From assembly GCA_003988855.1 (NCBI GenBank), contig QYAI01000025.1, forward strand, positions 62,001-126,000: 64,000 nucleotides of DNA. The letters run 5' to 3'. Shown piece by piece: positions 34,901 through 44,908 of this stretch. The notes under the pieces are model-generated. The model was not told the origin of the DNA. It did no database searches and saw only the letters and a program-made list of their open reading frames with translations. Both the position numbers and the translations under genes were made by a program. Every line of letters begins with the position of its first letter. Position 1 is the first letter of the stretch. Origin of the DNA: Arachnopeziza araneosa (Eukaryota > Ascomycota > Leotiomycetes > Helotiales > Arachnopezizaceae).

Positions 34901-35683
34901 GAGGATATGAAAGCCGAGATTCTTGCAAGTTACTCATCTCATAGAGGGCCAGCTCGAGGCCAAAGCCTCTTGCCACAATCACCCCGTAAAATCCGTTCGA
35001 TTGACATAAACAACGCCAAGAAAACAACGCCTACCAAGAAACGAGGGCGGCCACCTGGATCCAGAAATCGGCTCAAACAAGATCCAGGTCTCACACAGTC
35101 CAATTTCATCTCTAAAAGAGCGGATGGTTTTGAAAACATCAAAGAGGAAGTTGTAGACGGAGAAGGCTATTCCTCAGATACTCTCGATCCAGAGTTTCTC
35201 TCCGCTCTACCAGAAGACGTCCAAGAAGAAATTATCAGTGAGCACAAGCGCAAACGGCTTGCTACAAAAGGGGGTCTCGTGACTGCTGCCCCTACTACGG
35301 AACATCTACCTCTTGACGTCGTACTGCCTGGTGAAACCAAGCTCCAGCTCGCACCGAGAGAGTCTAGACCTACGTTTACAACTCGGGAGTTGAGCACTCT
35401 CCCTGAACTGAGAGATACACTAAGTTCGTGGTTCACAGAATTCGCGGATGAAGGACCACATCCTGATGATGCGAGTGCGATGGAGAGATATATGAAGCGC
35501 GTGGTGTTGGATGAGAGAGATATGGAAAAGGTAGTAGGCACTGTACGATGGCTTGAATGGCTAGTTGACGAAGCTGACGCAACGAATTTTGGGACGAAAG
35601 CATGGGCGAGGGCACTTGAAGGGATCAAAGAGAATATACAAGAAGCAGTGCGAGAGCGAGGCTTGGGAGTATTAGGATTATAG
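31982..35683 (+). CDS. REV1: DNA repair protein REV1, Y-family translesion polymerase
   Basis: This intronless gene encodes 1233 residues. A BRCT domain lies at about 61-152 (GGGFMQYLDGKTTVTH, PAWIVDS). The Y-family catalytic core runs from about 405 to 800, with HVDFDSFFCAV holding the first metal-binding Asp and SVSVDEALVD the catalytic Asp-Glu pair. The polymerase little finger follows. Ubiquitin-binding motif cores of the LP-x-D/E type appear near 919, 970 and 1072 (for example ALPEDMKAEIL). The C-terminal 100 or so residues match the REV1 C-terminal domain that docks pol zeta (Rev7) and other Y polymerases. REV1 inserts dCMP opposite abasic and bulky lesions in the nucleus and scaffolds mutagenic bypass. 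Acidic repeats of the type NDPIDE/DDP occur between the core and the ubiquitin-binding motifs. Its length is close to that of other filamentous-fungal homologues. Confidence 0.95.
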   Translation: MGSRLEKNSDSVRKRIESHTFENEAGDEYEGSKFGGFPDYFRRKKIKLQNLDAEIRSASEGCPQIFRGIVAHVNGYTQPSLNELHRLIVTHGGGFMQYLDGKTTVTHIIAANLTPKKAVEFRRYRIVKPAWIVDSVVAGKLLPWDTYKVLDEGSGQRVLGFEEGKVVSQANTPLRTYREQTHTGWYTSQVKAIADGIDAEVGAQFPTSQAVAMNGQTDLTSNPSETQRPTLEKIATAEIETLADIPSSFESFEVTSSLEAALNNPMTDVKSPRHENRGTGSYISTTQHTWSLNSENVGDRQESDTDFDILKISASSDEIATLNKFQQTSPSKEAKDMTAEEHNALLLADPHIRKSSTANPNFIQQYYSESRLHHLSTWKSDLKSRFQQMAAEKSASQSPITKRKPGIRRYVMHVDFDSFFCAVSLKSAPEYIDKPAVVAHGSGTGSEIASCNYPARALGVKNGMWMKNALKLCQNIKVLPYDFPAYEEASRGFYECILDVGGIVQSVSVDEALVDITSLCSLAGGTDGVGIQESSIWREQENADEIGRELRKHIKEKTGCSVSIGIGSNILLAKVALRKAKPAGQHQIKPEDVLDFIAELPVRDLPGVAYSIGGKLEDIGVKLVKDVRQLTKDRLMTVLGPKTGEKIWDYSRGIDWNEVGEQVVRKSVSAEVNWGIRFISQPEAEEFVQNLCAELQRRLVDQKVKGRQFTMKIMRKAADAPLDPPKHLGHGKCDTFNKSIVLGVSTNNAEIIGREAVSILRSYGFSPGELRGLGVQMTKLEPIKTSAKMPDGSQRRISFAPAAPKSSKQINNDPIDDPQTPRKLKDTLADPDKAINNSVEDPIDELATPTKPKTGASRFLGENDPIDELESPQKTRTTLVHPAAAIARANAVDQSAKKLNVTGTQFVIHSQIDTNILTELPLDIRSKLMAQSKSRTSSRSRSPSVMSRSASPMDEEHIALPLQLDPEVFEALPEDMKAEILASYSSHRGPARGQSLLPQSPRKIRSIDINNAKKTTPTKKRGRPPGSRNRLKQDPGLTQSNFISKRADGFENIKEEVVDGEGYSSDTLDPEFLSALPEDVQEEIISEHKRKRLATKGGLVTAAPTTEHLPLDVVLPGETKLQLAPRESRPTFTTRELSTLPELRDTLSSWFTEFADEGPHPDDASAMERYMKRVVLDERDMEKVVGTVRWLEWLVDEADATNFGTKAWARALEGIKENIQEAVRERGLGVLGL

Positions 35684-36022
35684 TGTCTATGTAATGTTAT
35701 TTTGGGTGAATGAATGGTATTTACAATCCCAACAAACCAAAGCAATTCAATTCGTCCGGGATTGAATTCCTTCAATCATCCTAACAACGCCAAGTCTATC
35801 CAATCCAATCGCTATTTCAAAACTGCCTTCTTTCATGGGATGAACGAACCTCCAAATGGAAAGCACCAAGCCATTAACAGCCCCAACTCCGTAAACCATT
35901 GCTCAATCAGCTCGCTAAGTCTAGGCGTTTGTGTGCAAACAAGCCGTCGGAAATATTGGCGGTCGTCGTGAATCGTAAAAAAAAATTATTATTATGGTGT
36001 AAATTATAATCTCCATCGAAAT
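35684..36022. other. Short convergent intergenic stretch
   Basis: The 3' ends of REV1 and the WSC gene face each other here. An A/T run near 35977-36010 may carry polyadenylation signals. No gene is seen. Confidence 0.5.
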
Positions 36023-36632
36023 TTATGCCAAACAGAGTAGCACCCCCATCGCGATGCCAAGAGCCAATATGCTCTCGAGCGGCGCTTCTCTCACGGCTTT
36101 GACACCGGCCCCCTTCGTCGTTGTCTTCGTCTCGTACACTGTGAGGTGCAAGTACCCGCCACAGTACTGTGTACCGTTCCCTGCGCAGGGTAGCTCGCAA
36201 GAGGAGTCTGGGAGCTTGGCGGAGATGGCTGAGAGGAGTTGAGCGCACCAGCATTCCCTGAGGAGTATTGTCAGCCTTGCCGCCTCAATTGGACAAGCGA
36301 TTCGAGAAGAGTGGATGAGAAGTATCTTACTTGGAGTACTCCAGCCCCGCGACATCATATCCATTGCTCTTGCAATAATCCAGACAAATTGGCACCGTCT
36401 GCATAGCCAGCGACGACATGAGGCCTCCACTTAATGCCCTCGCACCCTCCGTCCCATTCGACAGTGTCGTCTCATTGTAGCAACCATAATACGTCCAGTC
36501 CGCAGTTGGGGAGTAGATGGTTGGCGTTGGCGTCGCTGCTGACGCCGTTGTTGTTGTTGTTGTTGCGGCATAGGCATTCGAGAGGATGCAGCTGGCAGTG
36601 ATAAGCAGGCACGCACGCCATGAAGCCGTCAT
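36023..36632 (-). CDS. Small WSC-domain cell-surface protein
   Basis: Two exons, 36632-36331 and 36257-36023, give about 178 residues. The intron is GTAAGA..CTCAG. A signal peptide covers about residues 1-22. A Thr/Ala/Pro-rich linker with a run of Thr follows, then one WSC domain (about 45-140) with the expected Cys pattern: YYGCYNE, CLDYCK, ECWCA, CELPCAGN and YCGG. The C-terminus is hydrophobic (LALGIAMGVLLCLA) and has no cytosolic tail, so it is either a GPI signal or a short anchor. WSC domains bind wall glycans. Full Wsc sensors have a transmembrane helix and a cytosolic signalling tail, which this lacks. It is therefore more likely a wall or surface protein than a CWI sensor. Confidence 0.83.
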
Positions 36633-36671
36633 GATGAACGAGCGAGGGATGGATAGTATCGATTGTATAGC

Positions 36672-36700
36672 GAGTGAGTGAGTGAGTGAGTGAGTGAGTG
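36672..36700. repeat. GAGT tetranucleotide microsatellite
   Basis: About seven uninterrupted GAGT copies lie 40-68 bp upstream of the WSC start codon, in its likely 5' leader. On the gene strand the run reads ACTC repeats. Confidence 0.9.
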
Positions 36701-37387
36701 AAGAGCTCGGAGCCTGCTGTCCTCTTCTGTAATGATCCAGGCAAGAAACCAAAGCGAGTGCGGTTTCAATGCGGTACTGGAACGAAGGCTGACCGATAAC
36801 GAGAGGAGGGGGAACGGTTGATGGGAACAAGTGTGAAGATTCGAGGTTTCGTCGGGGGGGCTAGGCTGTCAGCTCAGCACGACGGCCAGGCCAGGCTAGG
36901 CGGGAGATCGCCTGCTGAAATGGAAACAGGCTCGAAAAGGTGGCTGAGAAATTCCATCTTTTTCATCGCGATAAGGCGCACACGTGCGTGGCGTGGCCTG
37001 GATCACAATTCAACACGCCCATGATTGGGTCTGATTCAAATCATCAATTGAGACATTGGGTGAACTATTGGATGACGAGTTGCTGGGGAAAATGTCTGAA
37101 ATCTCGACTTGAGGACATGCTTACCAGACGTTGGAACACTTGGCAACGGCGGAGCAGAAAGCCTCTCTTCTGAATCTTGGATCTGAGCGAAGCTGTGCGA
37201 TGGCTGGTGCTCATGTTTGATCGTTCGACCAGTGACAACAGTTGCACGTTTCATCACGGCTTTTTTAAGCGAACACTTGTCTTTGAAAAGGAGGAGCAGG
37301 AGCAGGAGTAAGGGGCTGAGAGCGATGCGCCACTTCTTTTCGAAAGGGCGAAGCTCAATGGGTCACTCCTTTTCTGCTACAGTACTT

Positions 37388-37403
37388 CAAACATATATGT
37401 TTG
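37388..37403. repeat. Perfect 16-bp palindrome
   Basis: CAAACATATATGTTTG equals its own reverse complement. It lies in non-coding DNA, followed by an AT-rich run near 37412-37420. Confidence 0.7.
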
Positions 37404-40320
37404 GAATGTTTGATATATATAGAGCCTCCTTTGTTCTGTCGTGGTTCAAATTTAGCTTTCCCAGCTTGGTATCGAGAATGGAGTCAGCTTGTTCTGCATG
37501 TATTGTTTTGGAACGCCCTTGTTTGTGGATTGATCACTCTGTTTTCCCTCAGAACGCTCTATGAGTACCCAGTTTCTATCTATTTGTCGGAAGATACCCT
37601 GTTGAGATTGTTCTCGCATCAGGCCACACCGTCCGAACATCCAACAGAGTTCCAAAGAAATTCACAACATGATTCAAGTCCTCCATGAGTAAAAGAGAGG
37701 AATCTCGGGAGTTGGAACCGAATGACCAGAGCTTTTGACTTGAATATGAGATTCCGTCAAAAGCTTCACGACGCAATGAGAAGCAGGAGTTTGAGAACTA
37801 CCTAAGATGTAAATTCCTGTTTTGGGAAATCCGCGTTGGATGTTGTTCCTCCTTCAGCAGCCACATAGAAAATCAACAGAGGAATTAATCCTTTGCTATT
37901 CCCAAATTTGATCGTCGAAAGTTAGGCCAATCTGTAACGAGGGGGTGCCTTCGGCTGAACCGTGGTATTCTTTCCAATAAGCTTGAAAAAGAAACTCAAA
38001 TCCGCAGGTAGATGTGCCGTTCAAATGACCCGTGCCGGACTATATATTCCCTTCTCGAGAATCGTATGCAGTTTATTTGCTATTGCTTTCAAACCGAACA
38101 ACACATCAAGCACATCAAAGTTCATGGTGCATCTTATTAGCGAATCGTGCGGGAACAAAGTATACAAGTTAGAGCAATTGGAACATGAAAAATGTCACAT
38201 CTTTTCCATGTAAGGATTCCTCCGCTGCCTGTCAAAGTTCTGCTGTGAGATGACGATGCCAACTTAATGGAGCCGTGCATCGAACAACACGAGAAAACTC
38301 CTCTGATCGTCTTCACTCCAACTCCAACATGGTCGACCTCTTCACCACTAGAATTGTATATCCGTACTTGACTTTGGGAAATCAATCGTGTTTGACAGGT
38401 TGTACCTGCTTCTGCCATATTGTTTTTGACGACAACAATGTACGGTGTGATACCGGCAGGAGCGGCGGGTAAATCGCTTTAAGAAATGACTTCAAGTCAC
38501 ACAAATTATCCCATTCCCTTTCTCCACTCAGCCTTGTACCTTGGGAGTCAACCTAGTAACACGGGATTTGGCAGATACCATACATCCGTGTCATATGAAT
38601 ATGTGGCCATGCTCACCAGCAGTGGCCAGGGAGAGAGTTTTCCGCTAGGTAGATCAAACGAAAATCCTCCATCATCACCATCATCACGCATATTAAAACT
38701 TTCCCTTTCTCACAAAATATCGTCAAGGAGAAGACTTTTCCCACGCTCTTGACATCTATGCTGATAGTCACGAGAATAATGCTCTGAGAAACCTGTCAGG
38801 CCACATGATGACAGTATTACTTCTAAGCAGTAATGAGTGATGTGGGTTCGAAGGCAAGAAACGAGATCAGGTTAAACAAGAGGTGGGCAAACCCTCAAGG
38901 GCCATCCAATACGCTAAAAACGTCTTGAAGATCTACCCGATGAAGTCAGCAGGAGGAAAAGCGAAGATGATGAAGGATATAGAGAATGCCAGCTTCAGCC
39001 TCCTACCCAAAGTCCAGCTGTAGGTGAACCCTCGGAGAATAAGTGCAGTAGGACGATCACACAGATTTCATAGGTTCAAGAAGAGGTTCAACAGGTTGCT
39101 GCATCAACCCCTATGGCAAAATAAAACCAATCCTGCAATATCAAACAATCAGATCAGCAATCAGAAGGAAGGGTGGGGAAGGCGTAACGGCCGGGGCAAA
39201 AGACCCTTCATCGAGTTTCAAAGACAGCCGGTTGGCCCTCACGATCTTCTGCTTCATGATGAAAAGAGGAGAGAAGAAAGAGGATTGCCAAGTGCTGATC
39301 TTATAATGGGCTGCCTAGCATGGAAGCGGTCGGCATTCGGCAGCGAACAGTAATTGGAGAGCGCGATGAAGATCGTCGAGATATGACGTTGTGCGTGGGT
39401 CTCACGGCCATTTCCTGTGTCAAAGGTTAGCGCCAATGTAGGAGATGAATGAAGAGGTAAAGGAAGCGGTTGCTACGAGGGACAGGAGGGTGCTTGAAGG
39501 AGACGAGCATCGGCGCATGTATCAGCGTGGCAAGCTGCGGCAAACTTGTGAGGTTGATAGTTGAGGCTCGAATGATGCACACACCGAAAGGTACTGTACC
39601 CTTCACGATTTGACCCAGGCGTGAGCAAGCCGCTCAAGAACTTCCCCTAAACCCAACCCCCCCGTGGCATGGGCATCTTGAGGTCATTACAGTCCGTATT
39701 TCCTTACCAGGACTGCTCCCCTTTCCTTTGCCAACTGACCGCCAGAACCCGCCATCCAGCGTCATATCCAACCGGAGCAGACCCCCAATATCAAATTCCT
39801 GCACCCATCCAGAGCCAGCGCCTCCCCACCCAGATCCACGGAGCAGGGGCGTGCAGAGAGCGCCATACTGAAGTGGAGCATAAGAGATCACCGCTTCGGA
39901 TGCGAGGAAGCGTGTGCGGGTTGGTGGCACTCTTTTTGCTTCCACGCTCGTGCAATATCAGGGTCCACACCCACCTCTCTAACACACCAACACTAAATCT
40001 ACGGCTCTTCTCAAGCAAAGCAGAATTCGCTCTAATTCTGCCTCCTGCATCACCAGCTCAATTTCTCCTTTCTTTTTGCATTTGGGTGCAGAATCGTGCA
40101 GAGAATTAAATGCGGCCACCACGACGATAAAGTAGTAGCTTTGTCGATTGAGCCGCTCCTGTGCTATCTCTACTTACTTCATCAGGATTTTCAGCTCGTT
40201 GATTCTACATTCTATCGGATCTGCTCGCCTCGAAATCCGGGGCGCGAAGAATTATCAAACTATTTGGAGCAGATTCACACATCCCAACCTACTACCTCAC
40301 ATACGTCACAATACAACAAG

Positions 40321-40859
40321 ATGGACTCGGAACCCTCAACCCTCCCAGTCACCCGTCACGACTCCCACTCACCACTCACCAGCTCCGCTTCATCATCATC
40401 CGCTTCCCTCCATGAACCAGACAACACCCCCTCGGCGACCCAAACCCTCCGCCGCCCACGTCTCACGTCCCGCAAGAGCAGCGGAACTATCATCGTACCT
40501 CGAGAGCACCCGCGAGTGGAGTTGAAGGAGGGGGACGAGGTGTTTGACTCGGACGATGCGCGGGCGATGAGTCCCCGGCGGAGCAGTCAGGATCTGGAGA
40601 AGATGAGCGAGGAGGCGAAGGAACAGCTTCATGAGTATGTCCCTCGCCTTTGTTCAGGAGATCAGAGATCAGCACTGACAGTAATAGACATGCCCGTATA
40701 CTCCAGAAATCCCTCCTTGAGATCTTCAGTCGTATCGAAGCCGTCAAGGAAGAGCACGATAAGCTGGACAACAATAACAAGTTTCTACAGAAATACATTG
40801 GAGATCTAATGTCGACATCGAAAATCACGTCAACGGGTTCAGGAAGTCGAAAGAAGTAA
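40321..40859 (+). CDS. Short coiled-coil protein, SCOC/Slo1-like
   Basis: Two exons, 40321-40634 and 40688-40859, give about 161 residues. The intron is GTATGT..AATAG. The first 95 residues are Ser/Pro/Thr-rich and disordered. The C-terminal part (about 105-150) is a coiled coil with EIFSRIEAVKEEHDKL and KFLQKYIGDLMS, the signature of the SCOC family (yeast Slo1). Members bind ARL-type small GTPases at the Golgi (ARL1 in animals, Arl3 in yeast) and take part in Golgi traffic and autophagy. The N-terminal extension is a fungal addition. The ATG at 40321 follows an ACAAG context. Confidence 0.82.
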
Positions 40860-41337
40860 ATCAAAACTAGACAATGGTGCGTGGAGGTTCACTCGAAGGC
40901 ATTGTACGAGGCGTCAATATTGTGTTTATATACTTTTGGGAGAAGCTACGAGATGAACGAAAAAACACCACAATGGATTAAGGTTAGTTGGCCATTGGGA
41001 GAGTTATATTGGATGTTTAGGCATAGAGCGTCGGCGTCATTGATTTTCCTCATCATACCCCCACCTACTACAGTTATCAAAACGCGAAGAGATTGGCGAT
41101 TATTCAAGACAAGCTCATGAGTGCGCACTGTATAAATGTCTTGAGGAGATGTATTATAGCTATTCATAATAGCACGTTCTTAAACATGCTTTCCTTTGGA
41201 ATAACAAGAAAAGAGTGACAGCTGATGTCTAAGTGATACTTTTGATATGTACCAACCCAACTGAGTAAGGTACGTCCTTACTGCCATGACAAAAGAATGC
41301 AAGAGCTAAGACCGATAACGCAGATTTTCTCTCCTAC
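40860..41337. other. Convergent intergenic stretch
   Basis: The 3' ends of the SCOC-like gene and the minus-strand conserved gene meet here. No gene is seen. Confidence 0.5.
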
Positions 41338-42845
41338 TCAAATATTCTCAATCTCACCAAGAATCGGCCGCTCGTTCTCCTTGTCTTCATCATCCAAGAT
41401 GATTCGAAATGCTTTCTTTCCGTTTGCCTTTTCTGTCAAAAGTGAGAAAAGATATTCAATATCTCACAAATAAACTTACCGGACACCAGCACTGGCATTG
41501 GCGTTGTGACCATGCTCACAGAAGGAACTCTGTTCTCTGATGGTGCTACTGGAGTAACTGTCGCGGTTTGAGGACTATTTGATGGTGGCAATAAGCCTTC
41601 ACATAATGATTCAAAGGCACCTTCCATTGATAAAGTCATTGGGCGACGGTCTTTCTCGACAATCTGCATAGGATCGCTGACGTTACGACTGCTGGCTGTG
41701 CGGGTGTTTGAGCTCGAGCTCGAATAGTCTGGCATGGAATGATCTGATGCACGCTGATTCCAACCGGTGAAAGCTGCAGTGACTGGTCCTGTAAAGGGAT
41801 CATGCGTAGGCGGTCTTGCAAATACGGTGCTAGGAGGCGGCATTGAGCCCATGGATCCGACATTAGAAGAGTACATGCCTGCGTTCGGCCAGATAGTCTT
41901 CGGAGGTAGATGACGTGGAGAGTGGCTATGACCTTCAACAGCTTCCACTGCTGGTGGAGGACTAGCATGCGAATAATATGGCCCGACAAGCGTAACTTGG
42001 CGCCACATTGCTGCATTTGGCCAGGCGATTGTAGATGACTCGAGAACTTCTGGAGAGTTGATGAGCTTTGCGTCATGAATGAAGCTAAGTATATGAAGAG
42101 GCTACATACCCAAAGGGGCATGTTGGAAGGAGAAAGAGACGACATTCCTGATTCTTTCGAAAGGATACGGCTGATGCTCTCTGGCGAAGCCTTCCGCAAT
42201 AACGATTTTGACGCGGCCTAGATCATCTCCAGCATTCCAATAATCTTGAGCTAGGAGCTCGCGGTGAAAAGCGGGAAACTTCAACTTCTCGGAGTGTCCA
42301 TTTTTGTTCACGGCTTGTAGTAATCAGAGTCTCCTCGAAAAGAGTTCGTGGCAGGGAATATGCGAAGCTCACCAATTGTCTCGTCAACGATTGCTGGCCA
42401 AGGGCCAACACTATTGAACCAGCGGATTCTTGCAACGATTTGTTAGTTATCTGACAACCATTATACATATCTGGGTCATTGATACCCTGTGATCTTTCCA
42501 TCAAGGAACAACCTAGCCTCGAAAACAATGTTATCGGTGGCCCTCTTCGCACTGAGAATATATTGAGTAGGTTCTGGATTCTCCCAACTATGAATAGAGA
42601 TGCGGAATCCTTCGCCAGCGGGAAGACCAGGTATAAAAGAGGTCACCGTGGGAAGCAAGACACTCCTGGATTGCAAATTGTGGGCTTCTACCTCTAATCA
42701 GTATCAAAACCCAGCGAAAGACGTGAACCAGATAGAACGTTTATTTACCAGGATCCTTAACAACTTGACAGGACGTCTTGAATTCTTGCTGTGGGATCTT
42801 CGACTGCTCTGGAAATACAAGAACATCCCAATTCTGATAACGCAT
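41338..42845 (-). CDS. Conserved fungal protein, six exons, function unknown
   Basis: Six exons (42845-42749, 42693-42486, 42428-42373, 42313-42110, 42049-41480, 41432-41338) keep frame throughout and give about 409 residues. The start MRYQNWDVLVFPE and the beta-rich N-terminal half (about 1-185; FRISIHSWENPEP, RWFNSVGPWPAIVDETI, VSFSFQHAP) look like one compact domain found widely in Pezizomycotina as a hypothetical protein. The second half is Ser/Pro-rich and disordered, ending in an acidic-basic tail (LDDEDKENERP). No catalytic motif, membrane segment or signal peptide is evident. Each exon continues the frame of the last and no in-frame stop remains, which supports the model. Confidence 0.72.
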
Positions 42846-43636
42846 TTTGAGTTCTCGATTAATGCAAAAGGTTCTGGGGAGAGCAAGAGAGGAGATGTTT
42901 CGGGGCGAAACACAAATCAAAAGAAACGGCGATGGCTTGGGATAGGATGAGAGAAGGAAGACTGAGATGTAGAAAGCATTTACTGAAGACAGCAGGTGCG
43001 ACATACATCTTGGCATAGTTAATAGGAAGGAGCACCTCCAAAGTGCTCACCAAAAGCAAACTGTTGTAAAGTAAAATTTCTAGGCCATTTCAGAGCGGGC
43101 ACCAAATATGTAGCAGGCCTTCACGTTTTCGAAAAGGATTCATTGTTTAACATATTATTTCAGAGAGACACAGAAGAGCAGAAGAACCGTCTTCTATACA
43201 GTTATCTAGAAAGCTTAAATGAGCTCTTGGTCTTTAAATATAAAAATTCTCTAGCAAGGGCTCATAGACTCTATCCAGCCTCTTGTTGTGCTATATTGAA
43301 AAGTTACAGTTGAGAAAGCTTCATATCTAAGAAACGAGTACAAGATTCTCCATCTGTCCCATTTACTCACCGAAGGCCAAACTAGGCAGCCAGAAAAATA
43401 CTCGGCCCTATGAATCTTCAGTGGAGGAATCTGAATGAAATGAAATAGGTGTCGTCGGCTTTTGGATTGTGGATATGATTGATATAGAACTACAATAATT
43501 GAAAACTGGATTATACCAAAGGCACCACACCAGAAAATGCGGCAATGCACGGCCAGACGGTCCCCGAGAGCAATTTAAGTTAGGATGTGGAATTTTGTTT
43601 GTTTCAATTCCCTTATGTACAAAAGAAGGTCCTCTC
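42846..43636. other. Intergenic stretch, 0.8 kb
   Basis: This lies between the conserved unknown gene and NDUFB8, both on the minus strand. It is AT-rich with no supported frame and should contain the promoter of the unknown gene and the 3' end of NDUFB8. Confidence 0.5.
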
Positions 43637-44307
43637 TCATGGATATGGATCTCCAGGAGCTCTTGCCTATGCATGAGTTAGTGAATCTCATTAAACCCAA
43701 ATAGATGTTGAACGTACGCGCAAACCATTTGGACCACCCAATTCTGTTACGAGTCCAGCTTCATATTCCTTGGGTGCTGACGGTTTGTCTGGGTATACCA
43801 TAGCCACAGTTCCACAAAGTCCAAGAACGACTAATATGAAAGATCCGATCTGAAGAAAAGCAGTTCTCGGTTTGACGTGCGTGTACTCTTCCGGAGAAAA
43901 CAATCCCAATATATCGTTATCCTCATGCACTGGTTCTCCGTAGTTACGACGCTCCTGCTTGTCCCACCAATCCCCATAAGGATCTCGGAATTGACGCTTA
44001 ACTGCGGGTGGGTTGATATATCCTCCATTCTGTTATCATCTGTTAGGAAGTCATATCTAATTGAGAAGGTTCAACCGACTGACCTGTCCTGGATCTTCAG
44101 CCTCAGTCTTTGCACTACCATGTTAGCTATAAGATCTAAAACTAGCGCAAAAAATATGCCACTTCATGTTCTACTGACCAAGTGAGGATATTCTGGCCCA
44201 GCCGGTGCAGCTTGTGCAGCTCCTCGTCGTTGAACAGAGGCTAATGGACGAGTAATTGATAGGACGGACCGCAGCGGGTGAGCCCTCGCAAGTCGTCGTG
44301 AGAGCAT
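43637..44307 (-). CDS. Mitochondrial complex I subunit NDUFB8 (ASHI)
   Basis: Four exons (44307-44179, 44107-44084, 44029-43718, 43666-43637) give about 164 residues. The N-terminus is an Arg-rich, acid-free mitochondrial presequence (MLSRRLARAHPL). The conserved block RQFRDPYGDWWDKQERRN, then EPVHEDNDILG and FSPEEYTH, identifies the family. One transmembrane helix follows (about residues 105-125), ending at YPDKP. NDUFB8 is an accessory subunit of the membrane arm of NADH:ubiquinone oxidoreductase in the inner mitochondrial membrane. The second exon is only 24 nt (TEAEDPGQ) and the last only 30 nt (ARAPGDPYP plus stop). The second exon uses an acceptor ending CAAAG; family similarity supports this choice. 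The gene is divergent from SWR1. Confidence 0.88.
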
Positions 44308-44908
44308 CTGTTCACAGATTAGATTCCAGCTCAATCCATCGACTTCAATGGGGGAAATCAACCTTGACTATATGTACATGCAGTGGTTGTGATGAATCAA
44401 TCCCTCGCTGGAGTTGATCGAAGGTAGCAAACTGAGGTTGGTTACCAAATGAGTTAGCTTCCTGCCTTGGGAGCCTTTAGGCCTCAGGCAGGAAGGCTGT
44501 CTCTCCTTGCTAATCTGTCTATGACACATAAATTAAGATTTCTAACAGGTCAGGATTATTCTTTATATCATACGTTAAGCATCCGTCTCTTCAAGTTCCT
44601 TTGATATTGTTGCTTTGGTAGGATAAGTACCTACGTAAGGCAGCTTTTCGGGTCGTGAGCCACAATTGGAGCATCCCTGCCCGGCCTTCGCTTCAGGTTG
44701 ATCGGTGCGAGAATCTTCGCGTTGGACATCAAATCAACCATTTCCAACCGTTTTCAACGCCACGGACGTACCTTCCTCTTGAACGCCAAAAAAAACTTGG
44801 TAACAAGATACTGGATAGATTGTGAATCTTCCGAAGCAAAAACCGTCTTCTTAATGGTAAATTTCATCGAGTTAGCAGTACTTTAGATGCCCCTCTACTC
44901 CCCTGATC
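44308..44908. promoter_or_regulatory. Bidirectional promoter region NDUFB8/SWR1
   Basis: Six hundred bases separate the two start codons, which point away from each other, so both promoters must lie here. An interrupted inverted repeat sits at 44458-44495. No coding sequence is supported. Confidence 0.6.
44458..44495. repeat. Interrupted inverted repeat between NDUFB8 and SWR1
   Basis: CTTCCTGCC at 44458-44466 is the exact reverse complement of GGCAGGAAG at 44487-44495. Inside the 20-nt spacer GCCT and AGGC can form a second short stem. It could be a cruciform, a dimeric protein site or a hairpin in a leader. Confidence 0.6.

Larger units (their letters stand above)
36633..40320. other. Gene-poor stretch, 3.7 kb
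   Basis: No supported gene. It includes a (GAGT)n run at 36672-36700 and a perfect 16-bp palindrome at 37388-37403. The frame at 39669-40109 (146 residues) is Pro/Arg-rich without recognisable domains. The last 300 or so bases are the promoter and leader of the SCOC-like gene. Confidence 0.5.

Noticed and set aside
35167..35775. A 202-residue frame on the minus strand
   Set aside because: It lies antisense to the end of REV1, is Ser-rich by complement of the coding strand and resembles nothing.
39669..40109. A 146-residue plus-strand frame
   Set aside because: Composition is unstructured Pro/Arg/Ser without domain or Kozak support, and it lies in the leader region of the SCOC-like gene.
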